Assembly: GCA_933228895.1 (NCBI GenBank)
Contig: OW121853.1
Span: forward strand, 8,128,494 to 8,192,493
Origin: Platycnemis pennipes
Taxonomy: Eukaryota; Arthropoda; Insecta; Odonata; Platycnemididae
DNA length: 64,000 nucleotides
Reading direction: 5' to 3'
Shown here: piece after piece, positions 25,501 through 33,503 of the stretch
Layout of the letters: each line of letters opens with the position of its first letter
Numbering within the stretch: the stretch's first letter is position 1
The notes under the pieces: generated by a model
The model's input: only the letters and a program-made list of their open reading frames with translations
Database searches by the model: none
What the model was told of the DNA's origin: nothing
Program-made: the position numbers and the translations under genes

Positions 25501-26111
25501 AAACCCTGTCAGCAGTGTTTTCTAGGTCCAAATTTATCATTCCTTGTATATATTACCCATGAATTACACAGCTCCTCAGGGGTTTTCAATATTTGCTTTA
25601 CATTAATTCGCTTAACACTGTAATTTTTCGGAATTTATCACTCATGTGAAATGGTTGCATTACTTGATGCATTTCTTTTCCTTTTGTTCTTCCTTTTGAA
25701 TCTTACTTTCTTGTTTCATGTGTTAACTTTTCCGTACCTTTCTCAATATTCTCCAAGGTTTTAGCTGTTTCTTCCTCCATTTTTTCCTTGCCATTTACGA
25801 TCCGTCCCTCAATTTCTCAGTTGGATTAAATGCTTTGGCCTCTATGCAGGAGCAAATGTTTATTCTCAAATTTGACGTTCTCGAATCAGGTGACTCCAAG
25901 GAAGAAGTTCAAGTGCCCAGAGTGCACCAACACTGAGATGCTCTCCGCTGACCTCAATCACATGCTTGAGCGATCTCGGTGCATTGATCGCTTTGCCTCT
26001 GTATATGGGTCCATGCCTCTGCAGTCGGTTGAGTTTCGTGCTGATCCTGTGCTCTATAGAGACAATTTCCCAGAGAAACTGAAACGTTTTAATGATATTG
26101 GCAGCCTTTGA
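1388..26111 (+). CDS. Ext2: Exostosin-2 (heparan sulfate co-polymerase subunit), 3' nine exons; 5' exons outside window
   Basis: Nine exons join in one reading frame: 1388-1594, 2051-2243, 7669-7808, 10025-10250, 13444-13627, 16933-17099, 22063-22206, 23260-23388 and 25890-26111. Together they give about 537 codons ending in TGA. Every junction has AG/GT borders and the codon phases fit. Known EXT2 proteins are about 700-720 residues, so roughly the first 180 residues lie before the window. The product resembles EXT2 throughout: the end of the GT47 (exostosin) domain in exons 1-4 and the GT64 domain in exons 5-9, with the DDD metal/UDP-sugar motif at 17049-17057 and the C-terminal FPEKL...IGSL. 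From family knowledge, EXT2 pairs with EXT1 in the Golgi, and the complex adds alternating GlcNAc and GlcA to heparan sulfate. Its N-terminal membrane anchor should be in the missing exons. No frameshift or internal stop is seen, so the gene looks intact despite transposon-filled introns. Confidence 0.95.
2051..2243 (+). CDS. Ext2: Ext2 exon, GT47 part
   Basis: The acceptor is CTTTGTAG at 2043-2050 and the donor is CAG/GTAAGT at 2243/2244. It encodes [20 protein letters not shown] and continues to YPQVLQ. This matches the EXT2 segment in which a hydrophobic strand is followed by HPEY and a Cys-containing loop before YPQVLQ. The exon ends in phase 0. Confidence 0.92.
2728..5418 (-). mobile_element. 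piggyBac-type DNA transposon, complete ends, dead transposase
   Basis: The element begins TTAACCCGGTAACGCCT at 2728 and ends with the near reverse complement AGGCGTTAACGGGTTAA at 5402-5418. The terminal inverted repeats therefore start at TTAA, the target site duplicated by piggyBac elements. A subterminal block TGGTACCAAACGSTACCGCT occurs at 2861-2880 and 5382-5401 in the same direction, and a related copy lies inverted at 5004-5028. The interior carries the transposase on the minus strand in broken pieces. The element lies in a 5.4-kb Ext2 intron, antisense to the gene. The 2.7-kb length fits an autonomous family member. Confidence 0.9.
3396..4721 (-). pseudogene. piggyBac transposase, multiply frameshifted
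   Basis: Four minus-strand pieces in order carry the protein: 4721-4482, 4330-4040, 4034-3795 and 3734-3396. Recognisable blocks are [14 protein letters not shown] in the second piece, YFDNYYTS (second catalytic Asp, about 3984-3986) in the third, and the DRMD element (the family's late Asp pair) followed by KKWWW in the fourth. These belong to the DDE_Tnp_1_7/piggyBac superfamily. The frame shifts or stops between the pieces, so no full-length product can be made. The usual length is about 550-600 residues; about 370 are visible. Confidence 0.88.
5419..6995. other. Ext2 intron, no recognised element
   Basis: This is intronic sequence between the piggyBac and the first hAT-type MITE. Frames such as 6282-6626 lack recognisable similarity, and no transposon ends or structured repeats are evident. 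I see nothing further in it. Confidence 0.4.
6996..7506 (+). repeat. hAT-type palindromic MITE, copy 1 (right end lost)
   Basis: It starts with TAGAGATGGGTAAATTACCG and runs through alternating 'ggtaattttcgaaaattacc' palindromes. It then follows copy 2 (8150-8696) nearly base for base, including the block with 'ttggcagcaacacgcagtt'. The right terminal inverted repeat present in copy 2 is missing here, so this copy is truncated or diverged at its end. Confidence 0.8.
7669..7808 (+). CDS. Ext2: Ext2 exon, GT47 donor-binding segment
   Basis: The acceptor is GTTTTCAG at 7661-7668 and the donor is AATAG/GTGAGT at 7808/7809. The translation is [18 protein letters not shown] and on through AAGCVPVV to DVIDWNR. 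The C-V-V-R-G-A-R-L-G and A-G-C-(I/V)-P-V-V motifs are hallmarks of the exostosin GT47 C-terminal lobe. The exon contains no long ATG-initiated open frame and was found from splice signals and frame continuity with its neighbours. Confidence 0.92.
7954..8110 (+). repeat. Possible pogo/Tigger-type end (solo)
   Basis: The sequence TACAGTAGATTCTCATTAT beginning at 7954 resembles the TA-flanked CAGT..CTC.. termini of pogo/Tigger elements, such as the element at 18030. No matching right end is seen before the adjacent hAT-type MITE, so this is a weak call. Confidence 0.3.
8150..8696 (+). repeat. hAT-type palindromic MITE, copy 2 (complete)
   Basis: The termini are TAGAGATGGA at 8150 and TCCATCTCTA ending at 8696, flanked by 8-base near-duplications TGCAGGCA (8142-8149) and TGCAGACA (8697-8704). 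An 8-bp target duplication and a TAGAGATGG-type terminus are typical of hAT elements. The element is 547 bp with no transposase frame. Both ends are built of short palindromes of AATTACC/GGTAATT, so the transcript would fold strongly. Confidence 0.85.
8697..10024. other. Ext2 intron remainder
   Basis: This is intronic sequence after MITE copy 2. It contains a short inverted pair around the G-rich stretch at 8850-8890 ('gaggaggggtgaaatccac' followed by 'tttcacccctcct'), giving a small hairpin. No exon or transposon was recognised. Confidence 0.4.
10025..10250 (+). CDS. Ext2: Ext2 exon, end of GT47 and linker
   Basis: The acceptor is CTTTGCAG ending at 10024 and the donor is CCC/GTAGGT at 10250/10251. 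It encodes [20 protein letters not shown], then a helical stretch through [20 protein letters not shown] and the linker HWNIAPTP. This matches the helical end of the EXT2 exostosin domain and the linker to the GT64 module. Confidence 0.92.
10434..11777. mobile_element. Candidate hAT-like element with CAGGGT ends
   Basis: The left end CAGGGTGGCGATCG (10434) and right end AGTAGCTACCCTG (ending 11777) are inverted at CAGGGTRGC. Both flanks show TATTT (10429-10433 and 11778-11782). Near each end are iterated 'gtcaggga' motifs, a pattern I associate with arthropod hAT-like repeats. Interior frames (11044-11331 and its complement) are not recognisable as transposase. The class assignment is tentative. 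Confidence 0.5.
11778..13443. other. Ext2 intron with a dispersed 'CTACATCT' repeat fragment
   Basis: Around 12080-12135 the sequence 'acatctacatctg..taccccgtgagcca..tgtggcagg' resembles a widespread insect short repeat. A second relative lies at about 59625-59695 ('ctacatcttcattttaccgtgcgagcca'). The rest is AT-rich intron without recognised features. Confidence 0.4.
13444..13627 (+). CDS. Ext2: Ext2 exon, start of GT64 domain
   Basis: The acceptor is ACATTTTCAG ending at 13443 and the donor is CATG/GTACGT at 13627/13628. The exon reads [20 protein letters not shown], then AVVLTYDR and [18 protein letters not shown] is the first strand of the GT64 Rossmann-like fold that binds the UDP-sugar. 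The last G is shared with the next exon. Confidence 0.94.
13628..16048. other. Ext2 intron, possible DNA-transposon end at about 15126
   Basis: A TACAGTAAAACCTCGTATTT motif at about 15126 looks like the end of a pogo/Tigger-like MITE, but I could not identify its partner end. Otherwise the stretch is AT-rich with no exon-like frame. Confidence 0.3.
16051..16262. repeat. Foldback element with 80-bp arms and hammerhead-like motifs
   Basis: The left arm (16051-16130, read on the minus strand) and right arm (16182-16262, plus strand) match along their length. Each begins CTGAAGATG or CTGAAAATG, passes GAAACTGT and ends near CCGAAA(A/T)CCTCGA. The loop is about 51 bases. The CTGANGA and GAAA boxes in each arm have hammerhead-ribozyme spacing, as expected for terminal repeats of Penelope-like retroelements. 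Confidence 0.6.
16709..16723. repeat. (TA)n microsatellite
   Basis: A short TA dinucleotide run follows a C/T-rich stretch in an Ext2 intron. Confidence 0.85.
16744..16799 (+). ncRNA. Hammerhead-ribozyme-like motif
   Basis: CTGATGA (16756-16762) is followed by a stem ACC/GGT with loop TAAC, then GAAA (16776-16779) and AC-TT-GT leading to C at 16785. That C is at the expected cleavage position, and the stem III is minimal. Stem I can form from 16753-16755 with 16786-16788, then, after a small internal loop, from 16744-16751 with 16792-16799 (eight pairs including one G-U). One extra T between CTGATGA and stem II departs from the canonical core, so activity is uncertain. Confidence 0.35.
16933..17099 (+). 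CDS. Ext2: Ext2 exon carrying the GT64 DDD motif
   Basis: The acceptor is TTTGAATAG ending at 16932 and the donor is GAG/GTGAGG at 17099/17100. It encodes [20 protein letters not shown], then [25 protein letters not shown] and FGYE. The Asp-Asp-Asp run at 17049-17057 is the family's DxD-type Mn2+/UDP-sugar binding motif and is intact. The acceptor has a weak pyrimidine tract. Confidence 0.94.
17234..17330 (+). repeat. Solo piggyBac-like MITE end
   Basis: TTAACCCTTTTAGTGCCATG (starting about 17238) followed by the palindrome GCCGATATATCGGC resembles the TTAA-CCC terminus of piggyBac-like MITEs. No matching inverted end was found in the following sequence. Confidence 0.4.
17581..17625 (-). repeat. 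Penelope-type repeat fragment with hammerhead-like core
   Basis: Read on the minus strand it gives CTGAAGA (17618-17612), a five-pair stem with loop TGT, GAAA (17597-17594), then CCGGTC. CTGAAGA keeps the hammerhead core, because only the tolerant seventh position differs. The spacing GAAAC-NN-GTC is the same as at 16744-16799. Confidence 0.4.
18103..18432 (-). repeat. tRNA-derived SINE (minus orientation)
   Basis: On the minus strand, GGCTTCGATTCTCG (18363-18350) matches the RNA polymerase III B box. It is followed by a body containing GTCGGATGGGACGTTA and a tail with ACCCAATTACCCACCTA. The tail recurs at 22905-22985 on the other strand, and part of the body recurs at 62740-62785, which shows a dispersed family. 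Confidence 0.65.
19552..20403 (-). mobile_element. mariner/Tc1-superfamily element, internally decayed
   Basis: The ends TACAGGGTGCGGCAA (19552) and TTGCCGCACCCTGTA (ending 20403) are inverted repeats with terminal TA. The element is 852 bp. It carries minus-strand transposase remnants and sits inside the pogo-type element. Confidence 0.88.
19728..20328 (-). pseudogene. mariner-type transposase remnant
   Basis: The piece 20328-19816 begins [13 protein letters not shown] and includes the helix-turn-helix region with [18 protein letters not shown] frameshift leads to the piece 19937-19728, which contains DQAHFHL and [16 protein letters not shown]. That last block corresponds to the segment around the second catalytic Asp in this transposase group (IS630/Tc1/mariner; N-terminal DUF4817 type in many arthropods). 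The third acidic residue is missing, so the protein is dead. Confidence 0.8.
20690..20770 (+). repeat. Possible tRNA-derived SINE head
   Basis: GGCTCAATTCCCGGC (about 20742) resembles a polymerase III B box with T-arm, preceded by a tRNA-like segment from about 20702 and followed by a T-rich run. It lies just before the large foldback element. The A box is weak. Confidence 0.35.
20798..21694 (-). mobile_element. Large foldback, Penelope-like origin
   Basis: The left arm 20798-21184 and right arm 21316-21694 are inverted copies with few differences, joined by a 131-base loop. Each arm carries CTGATGA...GAAA (right arm 21612-21641; left arm complement 20851-20880), a hammerhead-like arrangement. 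The loop, read on the minus strand, encodes [20 protein letters not shown] and then AEHA. This resembles the end of GIY-YIG endonucleases of Penelope-like elements. I interpret it as two opposed terminal repeats around a remnant of the coding region. Confidence 0.65.
22063..22206 (+). CDS. Ext2: Ext2 exon, GT64 core
   Basis: The acceptor is CTTAATAG ending at 22062 and the donor is AAA/GTAAGA at 22206/22207. The frame gives [19 protein letters not shown], then KYESEWTN and [11 protein letters not shown]. These are the conserved FPDR(I/L)VG and [11 protein letters not shown] blocks of GT64. The exon is 48 codons, phase 0 at both ends. Confidence 0.94.
22207..23259. repeat. Ext2 intron: GC-rich hairpin, 21-base duplication and SINE tail copy
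   Basis: The block 'aaagggcctggcacctaa' is duplicated in tandem at about 22712-22752. A G-run and C-run form a hairpin at about 22875-22908. A copy of the 18103-18170 SINE tail, in opposite orientation, lies at 22905-22985. No exon is seen. Confidence 0.55.
23260..23388 (+). CDS. Ext2: Ext2 exon, GT64 catalytic segment
   Basis: The acceptor is TTAATTTCAG ending at 23259 and the donor is AAG/GTATTC at 23388/23389. It encodes [19 protein letters not shown], then [28 protein letters not shown] is the signature acceptor/catalytic-side motif of GT64 enzymes and is complete. The exon is 43 codons, phase 0 at both ends. Confidence 0.94.
23389..25889. other. Ext2 intron without recognised elements
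   Basis: This 2.5-kb intron has no long frame, no terminal inverted repeat and no SINE promoter motif that I can recognise. Confidence 0.45.
25890..26111 (+). CDS. Ext2: Ext2 terminal coding exon
   Basis: The acceptor is CGAATCAG ending at 25889 and the stop is TGA at 26109-26111. It encodes [19 protein letters not shown], then [17 protein letters not shown] and ends FNDIGSL. The paired cysteines of CPEC and the later RCIDRFA match the EXT2 C-terminus, and the protein ends where other EXT2 proteins end. Confidence 0.94.
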   Translation: MTPRKKFKCPECTNTEMLSADLNHMLERSRCIDRFASVYGSMPLQSVEFRADPVLYRDNFPEKLKRFNDIGSL

Positions 26112-27220
26112 AGGGATTTGATCGAGTCAGTTTGTTTCCCACCGTAACTGCTGTTGACTTAGAGTGAAATCCTGGGAGAAATTATCCTTGTGCAAGTGAA
26201 ACGCCTGGGGAGGAGTAAATGGTAAGGTGACTGTGGTGCAAAGTTTTATTAAACTTTTCAGTTGATTATATGTGCAAGTAAGTGAGTATTTACTCTTCAT
26301 CTATTTGTTGACACTGGCTTTGTTAAGAGGTATGTTGTGTATATTTTGGTGTTATTTCTTGACTTTGACTTAGAGTGGAGTCATCACAAGTTTGGCATTT
26401 CTGAAGCGGAGACTAACACTACGACTTCCATGGCATTGAACCAAAGCCGTAATTGACCACTGACTATGAGTTACCCTGCAGTAATAGACATCCATTTTTG
26501 AAACTGCTTTGGATCACGCTTCAGTTGCTCTACCAGTGAGGGTTCAACCTCCTTTCCAGAATTCTCCACGTCGTGTTTGACTAGTTTTATTCGGTAACTC
26601 AAAACTTCCCCTCTGGATCAGAAAGCAGGAAAGCCAATTTGCTTGAAATTATTGATGAGACTGAAATAATGAAGCTTTTTTCTCCCATCAGATCCAGAGC
26701 TTTGAGTTTCAGAATAGACCCACTGCAAGCCATTACTGATGTTTCAGTCAAATGGCATGTCCTTGTATTTTGCTCGTTCAAATCTTTCTGATGCAGTTAA
26801 ATGTGTGTATACCATTTGTTATCTTGTGGTCTAATCAGAATTTATTTAGTTGCATTAGAATTAATCATGTTAGTCTTGCAATTGTTTCTTTCAAGTACCA
26901 GCATGTAGTGGTAGCCCTGTGAAAAGGCCCACGCCCTACTCTTACAGCCACCATATGTCTTTTCCCTTGCATGGAGGGAATGCTCTGGAATGTGTTTGTG
27001 CTACCCCTCCCATGTTGTGCCAGCCAAAAAAAAGTCATTTGTCTTGGCAGTATGTGCTCCAGAAGTAAGAAAGTTGGTAGGTGTAATTGCCTTCATTTCA
27101 CCTGTGGAAAATGAAGGTTCCATGTTTCAGATAAACCATTGTTGATGCTGAGGAAAATGTGTGTGAGTGAAATATTGTGTGGCCACAAGTTTTAATAAAG
27201 TGGAGATAAAACCCTATTTG
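26112..27220 (+). other. Ext2: Ext2 3' untranslated region (approximate end)
   Basis: This is non-coding sequence directly after the Ext2 stop, with short frames in all directions and no transposon signature. I end it about 20 bases past an AATAAA signal at 27194-27199, which is the first convincing polyadenylation signal. The exact cleavage site is an inference. Confidence 0.55.
27194..27199 (+). terminator. Polyadenylation signal AATAAA for Ext2
   Basis: This is a canonical AATAAA hexamer about 1.08 kb after the Ext2 stop, with a second near-match (GATAAA) 10 bases on. It is a plausible transcript end for Ext2; the use of this particular site is inferred. Confidence 0.5.
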
Positions 27221-28040
27221 GTTTCTGTTACTTGCCGTTAATTATGGGAAGATTTCAATGTCCTGGAGATGAAAATGTGGTAGTTTAACAGGTAAGTTGG
27301 TTTTCTAGCCGCAGATTTTCTGTTATTGGTTTTCTACCAGTTAGTTTGGAATGATGATGAGTTAGGTTAGTTTATAATAAGTATTTTTATCCATCTTAGC
27401 TGCTATGAATACCTCCTCTTCGTAATTTCTCACTGAAACTTCAACTCTTCCTTCAATAATGACCTTCAGTGACAAATCATTATGAATTACTTGTTCATTA
27501 GAAAAAAGTTCATGTGGGATCAAAAAAATTTTGTTTTTTCTTATTTCTATCATGCAAAAGTTCCACAAAGTTACTCCAGAAAGTGACACTTGAATCAATT
27601 ACTTGGTCTTTCCCTCTACTCTGCCTTTGAATGCCCTTCAAGAATTTCCGACCTCGCCATGGCTATTGCATCTTCATTTATCATCCTCAATTACTTGCTC
27701 CATCCTTCTCCTCTCCCAAATGGCCCAACATATTCTTATCATCTTTCCCTGGTATCTAGGTCTCTGGACCACATAACACCACATTCCATATCTGTCTCCA
27801 TATTACTCTTTCTTGCCATATTTGCTCAAGTTTTCAATCTTTAGTTTTCTCATGCCCTTTCAGTGATACTGTTGTCTTTTCTATCTGTGCTACCATGCCC
27901 TCTTTCATTCGAAATATTTTCCAAGTGTCTAAATAGTGAATGGTTTTGAATATTTTAGTCTATACCCTGCTAATTTATAGGTTATATTTCCTTATCTCAG
28001 AAAAAGTCATCATTCGATTTGCTTATGTGCAAGGGCTTAG
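27221..28040. other. Intergenic sequence after Ext2
   Basis: T-rich non-coding sequence with short unsupported frames. I see no promoter, exon or repeat with certainty. Confidence 0.4.
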
Positions 28041-28112
28041 CCACGTTGACACACTGGTTCCCGGTAGATCACCGAAGTTAAGCAACGTTGTGCCCTTGTG
28101 GTTATGGATGTC
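28041..28112 (+). repeat. 5S-rRNA-derived fragment (pseudogene or SINE3 head)
   Basis: The stretch includes GATCACCGAAGTTAAGCAAC (28068-28087) preceded by GGTTCCCGG and followed by a degraded continuation ending GGTTATGGATG. It matches the central two thirds of animal 5S rRNA with mismatches, including loss in the later box. The first dozen and last 30 bases of 5S are absent, so this is not a working gene. Confidence 0.75.
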
Positions 28113-28647
28113 ACAATTCCTACATATTAATGATTCTGTATCAACTCTCTTTACCTTTACTATCTTGACGTAATACAAGTTTCAAAACTGTCATCTAACA
28201 CTCCTGTGTGCTCTTTGTGTTTAGCGAATCATCAGAAAAGTTTCTTCCTGTTCTAGTCTCTCAAATGCCATTGTAAAGTTTTTCAGCCCTGACAAAATAC
28301 CCTGATTGTGTTCCTCGATTCCTTTGTAATTATATTCAATGAAAAGATGGAAATTATTCTGCCTTTCCCTGGTGCTAAGTGATCTTTATCATGGTATTTA
28401 CTATATCTTTCTCTCTTTTTAGGTTTAATGCAAACTGATCTCTTCTAGTTGTATAATAAATAACTTTTATTTTCACTGCTGATTTCATTATTTTCTACTG
28501 GTTTTTTTCACCTCAGCATCAACAAAGCAGTAAACGACCACATTTAATGGTGCAACAATGAAAAGGAAGGTGTGGGGGGGGGTGGGGGAAGGCTAATGAA
28601 TGACAGAGGGAGTGGTGAGGGGAGGACTCTTTACGTGTGTGTGGAGG

Positions 28648-29090
28648 CAGGCACGTAGCCTGGGGGGGTGCTTCTGGGGCCTCAGCCCCCCCTGAAATTT
28701 TTTCCCAATAATTTCGTGGATCTCATTTATTCTGGGCATGATAATCCATATTACACTGCATATAATTCAAGTGTTAAGTGTCTAGAAACATGATCACTAG
28801 TTTGATGGATGTGCGTGGTTAATAATTTTTTATTTTCAATCTGATATGTATGCATGCGTTGAACTTCTGTTCTGAGGCTGGTCAAATTAACTGCTTCATA
28901 GTAAGGTAAGCAGTGAACTTTACCAGTGAAAAGAGATAGGAATGGGCACTGTGAAAGCAAATACCAAGCACTGAAAATTGAGGGAAGAGAAATGTAACGT
29001 TTCGGCACCAAACCGGCGAGGCGGATTTGTTTCAAGTTACGCTACGCTGGACTTAGCCCCACCCAAAGCAAATTTCTGGCTACATGCCTG
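28648..29090. mobile_element. hAT-like MITE with CAGGCACGTAGCC ends
   Basis: The ends CAGGCACGTAGCC and GGCTACATGCCTG are imperfect inverted repeats. The flanks TGTGGAGG (28640-28647) and TATGGAGG (29091-29098) differ at one of eight positions, an 8-bp target duplication typical of hAT. A run of G is followed by C-rich sequence just inside the left end. No transposase is seen. Confidence 0.75.
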
Positions 29091-30107
29091 TATGGAGGTG
29101 GAAGAAACTGTGGACATGGGGACGACTTGAAAGGACTTGGTGACAGGTGAACATTTTGAGCCTTGTAAGTCATTTAGAATAAATATACCTGAGGTGAGTC
29201 CTGTCATTAACAATTCCAAATTGCACAAAGAAATCCAGTTTTAACTTTTAGTTTAGAATTTAATATCATAGCTATCTTGGTGGCCATTTTCACTTTGATT
29301 CTTTGCTAAGACATTTAAAAAAAGCTTGTACTTCAAGTTATAATACTATACTTTGTTCACTTCTTGTGCTTGAGTGATATTATGACAAATTTTCGTGTGA
29401 TTCGCATTTGGCCAGAAGCATGACTCCTTTTTGAGTGTTTTCGACTGTAACTCCGTGCTGAGTGGATGTGGAACTCTGAGGAGCAGAGCCCAGTTGAGAG
29501 AAATGAGAAGGATGGCAGTGGGAGCAGCTGGGAAGCTGAACACAAGGGCACATCGTGGGCTACCAAAGAATTCTGATCGGCTCACTGACCCAGTAAAAGG
29601 TTTCCTCTCCACTTACACCTATCTACATGATTCCAAATCCAGTCCATTCCTCAATATTCCGCTGCCATGTTTATTAAGATGGCATAGTAAACCTTAAATA
29701 GCAATCCCTAGGATAGGTAATGCATAGTGTATTATGGTCTTTAATGTGTATTCATCATTCCATCTTGTAGTATATTGACAGGAAAACTTAATATTGCTAT
29801 TTCGTATACAGGTTAGTTGAGCACGTCAATTGATCATCATGCAATTCAGATGGGATTAGTTGGAGTAAAAAGGTTGAGTTATTCAGAGCTCAGTATTAAG
29901 TTAGTGCGTGAGTTTCACAAGTTAATGAACATCATTTTGTAAGGAGAAAGATTTGAAGTAAATTACATTTTTATTCTCAGTGAACACCAAGGTAGTGCAT
30001 CAAAGCCATAGACATACTGAACTAATTTAGGTCTTCAGGCCACTGTCATATTAGGCTCCCTACTTATGTTTGCAGCAATATTCCCTTCTTACATCACAAT
30101 GGGGGCG

Positions 30108-30660
30108 TTTACTCGGAACCGAAATAACAATTTTTTACACAAAATCGTTAGTTGGAAACGAAAAGAGAATTTTAGTGAAAAAATTAAATTTCTAACCATA
30201 ACCATTCTCTCATAAATCAAAATTGTACATAAGCAAAAGGTGACGCCCACCAAAAAAAGCTGCTGTGATAACATTGGCGTCATTTTCCTCCCATCCTTGA
30301 CTGCTTTTAGGGGAAGAGAAGGGAGTGGAGGGGGATTCTCGGGAGGTCTGCTCACACAGATGCTGTCGCAATCGCTCCCATTGGGAGAGTCAGCTGTGTC
30401 CCCCCCTTTGCGATAAGGCAAAGTAGCTTCGCCGACTCAGTTGTGATTGGACGAAGTCGATACAAGTCAGAGGTTCCACCACGCCCACTTTTCCCAAAGG
30501 GTTAAAAACATCAGTTTTTCGCCGCTTGTAACTCGGGAAATAATTGACGGATCAAAAAACGGAAAAATATGGGTCTTTTTATTTTACAAGCTGTATCAGA
30601 TTCGGCAATTAAAAAAATATGGTAAACGACCCCATTCTAAAACAATCATTTTCCTTGAAC
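30108..30660. repeat. Dispersed repeat starting TTTACTCGGAACCGAAAT
   Basis: The first 69 bases (30108-30176) are repeated at 63934-64000 with few differences, in the same direction. The unit probably extends to about 30660, past a GC-richer segment and 'taactcgggaaataattgac'. The class is unknown; no coding frame is convincing. Confidence 0.6.
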
Positions 30661-33254
30661 ATTGCACAGAATTACTTAGAGGTTGATTTAGAATGTAGGC
30701 CTAAGTTTTCACTGGTTCTGCCAGGCCCAAAACCTTGCATCCAGTTTTCACATTCAAGCAGCATTGGGTGTTTGCGGCATGAAATCTTGGCTGAAAGTAG
30801 AGGGCCTGAGTGCTGAGGGAAATGTGGAATGTTAGCCTCCAAAGCTCCGAATGGGGTGTTGCTCTAAGTTTGGGATTTTGCTCACCTCGCATTTAAATGA
30901 AGCCCTCACTGAGAGAACAGGATGCCAGCCTCTTCTGAAGCAGGACTGTGACATCTATCCCAGCCCCTGTGCTTCAACAGTTTTTGTGTGTGCCATTGTC
31001 CACAAAATCATGGTAAGACCATATGGTATGAAGAAGATAAATGATTTCCGATTTTTATTTTTCAACTGTCTTCTAGATTTTTAGTTTGCCTCAAGTCTCA
31101 TTCATAGTCCTGAGAATGTAGCATTTCTCATGATTAACATTCACTTTCTTAAAAATTGCTGCCTTTATTGAATGAACTTAAAAAAGGAGTTAAAATCAGC
31201 AAACACTTGGTTTACTAATCCTCAATAGAAATATAACCCAGTAGTTTTACATTCATGAATAACACTACAGCAGTGGCTCTATAGTAAAAAATATGGATAC
31301 CCATGTGAATTTTACCAAAGGTCACCTTAGTTCCCCTGACACATCCACATGAAGACATATCAGATTATTATAACATTATTTTTGAGACAAATGTTCCAGT
31401 CTTAAACAAATATATGAAGTGTTATTGCTGTATTTAAAAAAACACCCAGGAAAGTAGGTACACATTCTATTATGCATAAGGAAAGTTTCTTTAAAGATTC
31501 TTATAGTCTGCTAATAAATGCCATTACTGATTATACATAGTTGGAGGGTATAGTTATAGGTAGAAGCCATGGCTCTGCTATAATATTGAGCCCAAAATAC
31601 TGTATGTATCTACTGACTTTCTTGTAGTAGGTACAAATCACTACAATAAGAAAGGCCTGTAATAATTGAACCGATGATTGAGATATATGATTGTTTAATA
31701 CCTCTGATGAGTGCTATGCGTTGGTGTTGTAAGTTATAGATGTGCAAAATATCAGTGACCAGTTTGACATGGGAGAATTAAGTCAGATATCTGCTGTAAT
31801 CATACTCTGATGCTATTTTACCTATCTCAAAAAGCCTACCACTGTGGAAAAAATGGCCCAATATGTGGTAGGCTACTTGGGACATGTATAAGTAGCACCA
31901 AATTTTGGGTGAATCTTTTTGCTGTTCAATATTTGAAGTTGTCAATATAACTCTTTATAACAAAGGGATGTCTGTGTCTATACGGTTTATCGTGGGGTTA
32001 ATACTTATATATATTATTGTACTAACTTAGTGGAAACAAACTTAGCCGATCGGCTGTGCAGAAGGAGTTGCTCTTCTCACCAAGGAAATTCCCGCAGGTA
32101 CACAAATCGCCTACAACTCGCTATGAATTATCTGGGATCCGAACTTCTTGGGGATCTACGTACGTCTAATCAGTGTACCTACCCATGATGTATAGTACGT
32201 ATACTTTCAAAAAGCGATTCATAACAATCGACTCTGGATCGATTTCCATCGTAAAATAATGCAGAAAAATATACATACTATATTGCCAAATTTAAAAAAT
32301 ATTGAAGGTTCTACAGTTTTTAGAAGCTATCAATTTTCCTGGGCGCATCAATTTGAAGTCCCGCTTTTAGTTTTGAACCCGTGGCGCTGCTGGTCGGCTC
32401 CCGCAGTTTCAGCGGGTAGCTTGACTTCTGTAGGTTATGGTTAAATTGATTTCGCTCACATCGAAACCAAGTTAAGTGTCTTGTAGAGTACATCATTTTA
32501 TTTGTCTATTGTGAAAATGTCGGTTCTTAATTGTAATTAATATGATTTCGGCATAAGTTAAATCCGATTTTAAAGATCGTAGAGATTTTTTTCTCTTTCG
32601 TCGAGTGAAATTTCAGATCGTCAAGTTGGTTCTCAGTATTTGTACAAAATAACATTTTATTTGTTCTATTAGCTAAATTTGCATTTTTGAGCTGTTTTTG
32701 TAATACTAAATTTGCAAAGTCATGGGGTCTTTTTACAAGAAAATAATAATAATCTAAATTAAGATATTCAAGAACAAAACGCGCAGTAGCAATTCAATGT
32801 TCGGACGTCGTCCCACGCAATCAAAATTGTTAGGTTTTACCTCATATCGATAATAAACAAATGCGGTTGTGCAAAAAATATTTATTGCATAGCATATGCA
32901 ATATAATTTATGTGCGGAAAAACGCACATTATTCTTGTTAATGTAAGTAATATTAAACATTTACATAATTATGTTCAAATAGATAAATTCAATTTTTAAT
33001 GTTGTTTTAAAATAAAATTTCATTTATAAACTGATTTCATTAAAGAAGATATCATTTTCTAGATCTTCATTTCGTATGGTCAAAATTTTTCTCTATTGTC
33101 AATTGTATAGTTCTTCCCTTATTTCGAAACAACTGATTTATCACTCGATTTGTTTTTTTTAATATGACGCCATAGAAATCTTTTGAATATGTAGTTGAGA
33201 GGTCTTTTCTACCTCCCTTCTAACTTCTCGCAATAAAATCGTCATTAGCAATTT
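30661..33254. other. Intergenic, no recognised features
   Basis: AT-rich sequence. Short frames such as 30851-31084 and 32259-32444 have no recognisable domains, and no repeats with ends were found. Confidence 0.4.
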
Positions 33255-33503
33255 TTGCGTGACAAAAGTCTAATTTCCTCTATTAGTAAACAACTTCAAA
33301 TAGAAACTGTCATCGAACCTATAGCCAAATCAGCCAAGATCACTTCTTCCGAAAGAAAAACATTAGATCGTAAGAAACAGTATACCTATCCGGTACTTCA
33401 ATCTAAAATATTGAGGAAGTCAAGCATTTTGGAGTACCTATAGTTCTTAATAAGCGTTAAAGTCTTTCAAGCACCGTAGCGAAATTAAAAAAAAAACATC
33501 ATT

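Noticed and set aside
29346..29697. Overlapping frames of 69-88 codons on both strands
   Set aside because: No domain, no splice logic, and the frames overlap antisense to one another.
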